A stretch of DNA of 9,146 nucleotides from Desulfobacteraceae bacterium (lineage in GTDB: Bacteria; Desulfobacterota; DSM-4660; Desulfatiglandales; B25-G16): NCBI GenBank assembly GCA_028572035.1, contig JAPVWE010000039.1, positions 1 to 9,146 on the forward strand, read 5' to 3'. The notes below the pieces were generated by a model, which did not search any database, was not told where the DNA came from, and saw only the letters and a list, made by a program, of their open reading frames with translations. Position 1 is the first letter of the stretch. Each line of letters begins with the position of its first letter. Shown here piece after piece: positions 5,414-9,146 of this stretch. The position numbers and the translations under genes were made by a program.

Positions 5414-7354
5414 ATGCCGTTAGACAGAAAAATAGCATATATTGATCTCACCACAGGTGATATCCAGACAAAACCTATCCCGCTTGATGTAAGGAAAAAG
5501 TTTTTAGGGGGCAGGGGGCTGGATGCATATCTGCTTTATAACCATACAGAAAAAGGTTGTGACCCCTTGGGCCCTAAAAATACCCTTATGGTAAGCGGTG
5601 GTATCTTGACAGCGACATGTGCTTCAGCAACCGCCAGAACTCATATCATGGCCAAATCACCCCTGACCGGTTTGTTAGGAAGTGCGAATATGGGAGGATT
5701 TTTCGCACCTGAAATGGCCTGGGCAGGTTTTCATCACCTTGTCATTAAGGGCAAGGCTAAACACCCGGTCTATATCTATATCCACAACGGTGAAGTCGAG
5801 ATCCGGGACGCCCGCGACATTTGGGGTAAATCCGTAACAGACTCACAGTGGGCTATCAGGGAAGACCTGGGTGACCAGGAGGTCAAAAGCCTTGTTTGTG
5901 GTCCGGCCGGCGAGAATCTGGTCAGGTTTGCCAATGTAATGACGGGAATTAAAAATTCCGGTGGCAGATCCGGGATGGGATGCGTTTTGGGCTCCAAGAA
6001 TCTTAAGGCCGTGGCGGTCCGCGGAACCATGGATATAAAGATTGCCCGACCAAAAGAAGCCTTGGAATACAACAAGCGTTTCATTGACCAAATAGTCAGT
6101 GCCAAAGTAAATCAGACCCAGGGAGCCCTGGGAACGCCTTTTATCTGGGGAGCAACCAATTCCTGGGGCGGAGTAAGGTGCAGAAATTTTCAGTATAACC
6201 AGTGTGAGTATGCCGATGATATCGAGCCAGAGAGGATTGATGAAATATGTGAAGAGACCATGGGAAAATATCACATGACTGGTTGCTTTGGCTGCCAGGT
6301 TCATTGCAGGGCACAGTATAAAATCCCTTCAGGTCCATACGCCGGCACGTATGATGAGGGGCCGGAATATACATCCCAGGGTGCATTTGGTGGGGAGACT
6401 GATACACCCAGAGCTATCACGGTACTTACAGGAAATCATTTGGTTAACAAGTTCGGAATGGATAATCTCGAGACAGGGAGCCTTATTTCCTGGGCCATGG
6501 AGCTTTATGAACTGGGTATCATCACCAGCAAAGAAACAGATGGAATAGACCTGAAGTTTGGAAATGATGATGCGGTTATAGAAATGATCGACCGTATCTG
6601 CTTCAGAAAGGGATGGTTAGGTGATACCCTTGCAGACGGAGGCATTGCCGCCTCGGAAAAAATTGGCAAGAATTCCTTTAATTATCTTATTCAGGTCAAA
6701 GGTATGAGTAACCTGCACTCGGATGAGAGGGCAACACCTGCACTGGCACTTAATATTGCTACGGGGTCAAGAGGTTCTGACCATTTGAGGAGCAGGCCGG
6801 CCATTGATCTGTACCATCTGCCGGAAGAGGTCTTAAGGAAAATTTACAGCAACCCGGTCCCCTACGATGGGCCGTTAAGCTCTGAGCATACGGAATATAT
6901 CGGTAAACCCTGGCAGGTCTTCTGGCAGGAGAATTGTTACATGGGCGTTGATTGCCTTGGTATATGCAAATATCACACAACTTTTTTGGGGGCGACGCTT
7001 CCTAATTTCGAGGATTGGTCAAAAGTTCTTTATTACAATACCGGCCTTGAAATGAACCCAGAGGAAATCTGGGACGTGGCTGTAAGGTGTAATATGATTG
7101 AAAGACTCTTCAACCTAAGGGAAGGGCTGGCAAGAGAAGATCTCAAGAAAGGCGATATGTTGAACCATCGCTATTTTGATGAGCCCTGCAGACGGGGAGC
7201 CATAGATGTCGTCGGTAGAAAGATTGATAAGAAAAAATTTATTCAGATGATCGATGAATTCTATGAGCACAAAGGTCTTGATAACAACGGTATTCCCAAG
7301 CCTGAGACATTAAAAAAACTCGGCCTGAAGAATGAGCCTTCTCACTTAGTGTGA
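5414..7354 (+). CDS. aor: Aldehyde:ferredoxin oxidoreductase, tungsten-type large (catalytic) subunit
   Basis: This family oxidises aldehydes to carboxylic acids (reversibly, at low potential) with a tungsto-bispyranopterin and one [4Fe-4S] cluster. At 646 residues it is near the usual 600-650. The N-terminal domain shows GGRGL (32-36), ARTHIMAKSPLTGLLGSANMGG (74-95) and ELK-region equivalent EMAWAG (100-105), the pterin-binding part. Cluster ligands are C291, C294, C298 (CFGCQVHC) plus C518 in DCLGIC, whose D513 matches the conserved pterin-contacting aspartate. GPEY (316-319) and RGSDHL with H457 correspond to the conserved Glu and His of the Pyrococcus enzyme's active site. The C-terminal GLDNNGIPKPETLKKLGL is typical. 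GGGGG at 5400-5404 lies 9 nt before the ATG. The ferredoxin subunit gene follows 21 bp downstream. Cys514 beside the conserved aspartate is an extra residue. Substrate cannot be read from sequence; W rather than Mo is inferred from the family. Confidence 0.95.
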   Translation: MPLDRKIAYIDLTTGDIQTKPIPLDVRKKFLGGRGLDAYLLYNHTEKGCDPLGPKNTLMVSGGILTATCASATARTHIMAKSPLTGLLGSANMGGFFAPEMAWAGFHHLVIKGKAKHPVYIYIHNGEVEIRDARDIWGKSVTDSQWAIREDLGDQEVKSLVCGPAGENLVRFANVMTGIKNSGGRSGMGCVLGSKNLKAVAVRGTMDIKIARPKEALEYNKRFIDQIVSAKVNQTQGALGTPFIWGATNSWGGVRCRNFQYNQCEYADDIEPERIDEICEETMGKYHMTGCFGCQVHCRAQYKIPSGPYAGTYDEGPEYTSQGAFGGETDTPRAITVLTGNHLVNKFGMDNLETGSLISWAMELYELGIITSKETDGIDLKFGNDDAVIEMIDRICFRKGWLGDTLADGGIAASEKIGKNSFNYLIQVKGMSNLHSDERATPALALNIATGSRGSDHLRSRPAIDLYHLPEEVLRKIYSNPVPYDGPLSSEHTEYIGKPWQVFWQENCYMGVDCLGICKYHTTFLGATLPNFEDWSKVLYYNTGLEMNPEEIWDVAVRCNMIERLFNLREGLAREDLKKGDMLNHRYFDEPCRRGAIDVVGRKIDKKKFIQMIDEFYEHKGLDNNGIPKPETLKKLGLKNEPSHLV

Positions 7355-7375
7355 TTATTTGAAAGGAGCAAGTAA

Positions 7376-7882
7376 ATGGAATCAATGGGTAAAGTTCTGG
7401 TAATAAACTATGAGAAGTGCACCGGATGCCGGCTGTGTGAACTCGTCTGTGCGGTAATGCATGATGGTATTTCTAACCCGACTCGGAGTAGAATAAAGGT
7501 GATGAAGTGGGAGTCGGAGGGTCTTTATATCCCAATGTCTTGTCAGCAGTGTCAGGACGCCCCGTGCATGAATGTATGCCCAGTCAAGGCCATCTCCCGT
7601 GATGAGGAGCTTGGCCGGTTAGTGATTGACTATGATGTATGTATCGGGTGCCGCTCGTGTGTTGCTGTCTGTCCCTTCGGCGCTATGAGTTTTAATTCCA
7701 TAGACAAGAAGATATTCAAGTGCGATCTCTGTGATGGCGACCCTCAGTGCGTCCGGTTCTGTGAGATAAACGCAATTGAATATGTTGATGCCGATGATGT
7801 CAGCCTTTTAAAGAAGAAAGATGCGGCGGAAAGAATATCTATTGCGGGGAAAGAGGCAGCGGCCTTAGCGGCCCAGGTGTAA
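7376..7882 (+). CDS. Ferredoxin-type electron-transfer subunit with four [4Fe-4S] clusters, AOR small subunit
   Basis: This 168-residue protein has sixteen cysteines in four clean groups: C15/18/21/25, C56/59/64/68, C89/92/95/99 and C116/119/125/129. The pattern is that of the HycB/DmsB-like polyferredoxins that pair with molybdo- and tungstoenzymes, such as the small subunit of AorABC-type aldehyde oxidoreductases and BamC. It should take electrons from the AOR cluster. The Ala/Lys-rich tail (about 144-168) is probably helical and carries no cluster ligands. AGGAG at 7364-7368 supports the ATG at 7376; another ATG at 7385 is less well placed. It is the last gene of the operon, followed by a strong terminator. 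No FAD/NAD-binding AorC-like subunit follows, so the next acceptor is probably a free ferredoxin or a membrane complex. Confidence 0.9.
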   Translation: MESMGKVLVINYEKCTGCRLCELVCAVMHDGISNPTRSRIKVMKWESEGLYIPMSCQQCQDAPCMNVCPVKAISRDEELGRLVIDYDVCIGCRSCVAVCPFGAMSFNSIDKKIFKCDLCDGDPQCVRFCEINAIEYVDADDVSLLKKKDAAERISIAGKEAAALAAQV

Positions 7883-7911
7883 TTACTATAAAAATTGTAT
7901 CTAACTGAGAC

Positions 7912-7952
7912 ACGGAGATCACCGGCCATGGCCGATGATCTCCGTTTTTTTT
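7912..7952 (+). terminator. Intrinsic terminator of the AOR operon
   Basis: ACGGAGATCA (7912-7921) pairs perfectly with TGATCTCCGT (7936-7945). The loop contains the self-complementary CGGCCATGGCCG (7923-7934), so the stem can extend across a single C-A mismatch. Eight T residues (7945-7952) follow. On the other strand the hairpin is not followed directly by a T-run, so it acts mainly for the + strand, although it also lies just past the moaA stop codon. Confidence 0.9.
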
Positions 7953-7954
7953 GA

Positions 7955-8935
7955 TCAGCCACCGATAGAACACATCTTTCGGTAAACCTTTCGGTGATTA
8001 TCGAGGCTCAGGGGATGGCATTTTGGCTTGGACTTTACTGCCTCTAAAAACACCTCGATTAATTCCTCGTCCAGACAACCTCTCCTTAACGGGTCTTTGA
8101 TATCTAACTCTCTGTCTGAAAGAAGACATGGCAAAAGCAGTCCATTGGCAGTCAGTCTGAGCCTGTTACAATCCTGACAAAAGGAATGACTGATTGGACT
8201 TATGAAACCTATCTCCCCCTTACCCCCATCAAATCTATATCTAGTTGCCGGGCCATCATTCTGCCCTGAGGAAACAGGTATCAATGGCCCAAACTCATCA
8301 ACAAGATCCTTTTCTATCTCCGGGTTAGGAATGAATGCCAGGCTATTTGCCTGTAAACCGACAGGCATACATTCTATGAACCTGAGATAATAGGGTTGTT
8401 CAATGGCAAGACGACCAAAATCCAGGACTTCATTATCATTTATCCCTTTCATCATAACTACATTTAACTTTATGGGACGGAAGCCCATATCTCTGGCCTT
8501 CTCTATCCCTTCCCAGACCCTGGTAAGATAATCAAATCGAGTAATCCTCTTGAATTTTGCCCTGTCAAGGCTATCGATGCTAACATTAATCCTTTTTATG
8601 CCGGCCGCCTTTAACATATCCAGATGATCTTTAAGATAGACTCCATTGGTGGTTAAAGACACATCATCAAGACCATTTAGGGCCGCAAGCATTGGGATAA
8701 ACTCCTGTATCCCTTTCCTGACAAGCAGTTCCCCTCCTGTAAGCCTGACCTTATTTATGCCCAATTTTATTGCAATCCTCACAATTCTGAGGAATTCCTC
8801 GTAGCGCAAGATCTCTTTATGCCTCAGTTTTCTTTCACCAAAAGGTGGCATACAGTAAACACAGCGCAGATTACACCTGTCAGTAACGGATATCCTCAAA
8901 TAGCTTATCGTTCTGTCAAATCTATCGACTAACAT
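7955..8935 (-). CDS. moaA: GTP 3',8-cyclase MoaA (radical SAM, molybdenum/tungsten cofactor synthesis)
   Basis: MoaA converts GTP to 3',8-cyclo-7,8-dihydro-GTP, the first step toward the pyranopterin of molybdenum and tungsten enzymes. The radical-SAM cluster motif CNLRCVYC (C21, C25, C28) and the GGE motif (67-69) are present. So is the second, GTP-binding cluster FCQDCNRLRL ... C (C253, C256, C270) and the C-terminal Gly-Gly (325-326) needed in known MoaA enzymes. At 326 residues the length is normal. One oddity: the usual GGEPL(L/V)R reads GGELLVR, a Pro-to-Leu change that a single C-to-T base change would explain. The ATG at 8935 has a weak GAAGAGA upstream. It converges on the AOR operon, sharing the terminator region, and plausibly supplies the AOR's pterin. 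It may also serve other Mo/W enzymes elsewhere. Confidence 0.95.
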   Translation of the reverse strand: MLVDRFDRTISYLRISVTDRCNLRCVYCMPPFGERKLRHKEILRYEEFLRIVRIAIKLGINKVRLTGGELLVRKGIQEFIPMLAALNGLDDVSLTTNGVYLKDHLDMLKAAGIKRINVSIDSLDRAKFKRITRFDYLTRVWEGIEKARDMGFRPIKLNVVMMKGINDNEVLDFGRLAIEQPYYLRFIECMPVGLQANSLAFIPNPEIEKDLVDEFGPLIPVSSGQNDGPATRYRFDGGKGEIGFISPISHSFCQDCNRLRLTANGLLLPCLLSDRELDIKDPLRRGCLDEELIEVFLEAVKSKPKCHPLSLDNHRKVYRKMCSIGG

Positions 8936-8937
8936 GT

Positions 8938-9003
8938 GTCTCTTCGCTTAATTCAGAAATTTAGGAATTGGTCGCTTCGCTTAATTCAGAAATTGAAGGA
9001 ATT
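8938..9003. repeat. 33-bp imperfect tandem duplication at the moaA 5' end
   Basis: Two adjacent 33-bp units (8938-8970 and 8971-9003) share their first 24 positions with one mismatch; the core CTTCGCTTAATTCAGAAATT is identical (8942-8961 and 8975-8994). The first unit directly abuts the moaA start codon, so the weak Shine-Dalgarno of moaA lies inside the repeat. Confidence 0.7.
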
Positions 9004-9015
9004 ACATCTGATTTT

Positions 9016-9039
9016 AATCCCTAAATCCCTCAATCCCTA
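9016..9039. repeat. 8-bp tandem micro-repeat (three copies)
   Basis: AATCCCTA, AATCCCTC, AATCCCTA occur head to tail. The period of eight matches that of the unrelated-sequence array upstream of selB. Confidence 0.65.
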
Positions 9040-9066
9040 AATACAGCATGTCTTAACCTTAGCCAC

Positions 9067-9104
9067 TTTATCAGCCTGAGGCTGATTTATCAGCCTGAGG
9101 CTGA
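9067..9104. repeat. Tandem pair of 19-bp units, each a perfect palindrome
   Basis: The unit TTTATCAGCCTGAGGCTGA occurs twice without a gap (9067-9085 and 9086-9104). Within each, TCAGCCT and AGGCTGA are perfect inverted arms around one base. The pair can form two small hairpins or, by pairing across units, one longer one. There is no strong T-run. It may be a REP-like element or a 3'-end hairpin for a gene entering from the right on the minus strand. Confidence 0.75.
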
Positions 9105-9105
9105 T

Positions 9106-9146
9106 TTAGCTCACCCTGGCCCAGACCTGGTTTATAAGCTTATTGG
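9106..9146 (-). CDS. Possible C-terminal end of a gene entering from the right edge (partial)
   Basis: On the minus strand the last bases read N-K-L-I-N-Q-V-W-A-R-V-S then a TAA stop (9106-9108), immediately before the palindromic repeat pair. The fragment is too short to identify and could be chance. The position next to hairpins, and the moaA gene further on in the same direction, make a gene end plausible. Confidence 0.2.
   Translation of the reverse strand, partial: NKLINQVWARVS

Noticed and set aside
5843..6304. 153-residue - strand open frame inside the AOR gene
   Set aside because: It is the complement of conserved AOR coding sequence, with no independent support.
7352..7375. Possible selenocysteine read-through of the AOR stop (TGA)
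   Set aside because: Read-through would add only six residues before a TAA, and the family C-terminus is already complete.
1..9146. CRISPR array, insertion sequence, tRNA or rRNA
   Set aside because: No spaced repeat array, transposase, terminal inverted repeats or tRNA-like cloverleaf was found by eye on either strand.

Overview
The window looks like a chromosomal segment from a strictly anaerobic, moderate-GC bacterium that uses selenocysteine, a tungsto- or molybdopterin cofactor, many iron-sulfur proteins and probably cobalamin. The gene types and the intergenic micro-repeats would fit a Desulfobacterota-like (former deltaproteobacterial) organism. That placement is an inference from gene content only.

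Layout, left to right: (1) 1-239, a non-coding stretch with an 8-bp tandem micro-repeat. (2) selB on the + strand, the selenocysteine-specific elongation factor. (3) A + strand membrane protein with five predicted transmembrane helices and a NarI-like pattern of paired histidines, fused to two [4Fe-4S] motifs and a C-terminal four-cysteine ribbon. (4) A converging, visibly AT-richer, full-length eutA homologue on the - strand (reactivase of adenosylcobalamin-dependent ethanolamine ammonia-lyase). No eutB or eutC is present. (5) A ~500-bp divergent regulatory region. (6) A + strand operon of an 86-residue zinc-ribbon protein, a tungsten-type aldehyde:ferredoxin oxidoreductase (AOR) and a four-cluster ferredoxin subunit, ended by a strong intrinsic terminator. 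(7) moaA on the - strand, first step of pyranopterin synthesis. (8) A right-hand intergenic stretch dense in short tandem and palindromic repeats, with a possible gene end at the edge.

The most interesting signal is in the divergent region. The AOR operon has a consensus promoter (TTGACA, 16-bp spacer, TATAAT) followed by a perfect palindrome, GTTCACAATAGTGAAC. The same 16-bp element, with two differences (GTTCACCATAATGAAC), lies just downstream of a plausible eutA promoter on the other strand. This suggests one repressor controls both units, tying an orphan EutA-type reactivase to a zinc-ribbon/AOR/ferredoxin system. One model is that an aldehyde, for example acetaldehyde from ethanolamine cleavage encoded elsewhere, is oxidised by the AOR, with electrons leaving through the ferredoxin subunit. 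MoaA would supply the pterin. No regulator gene and no NAD(P)H-linked flavoprotein subunit are in the window, so inducer, substrate and final electron acceptor are unknown.
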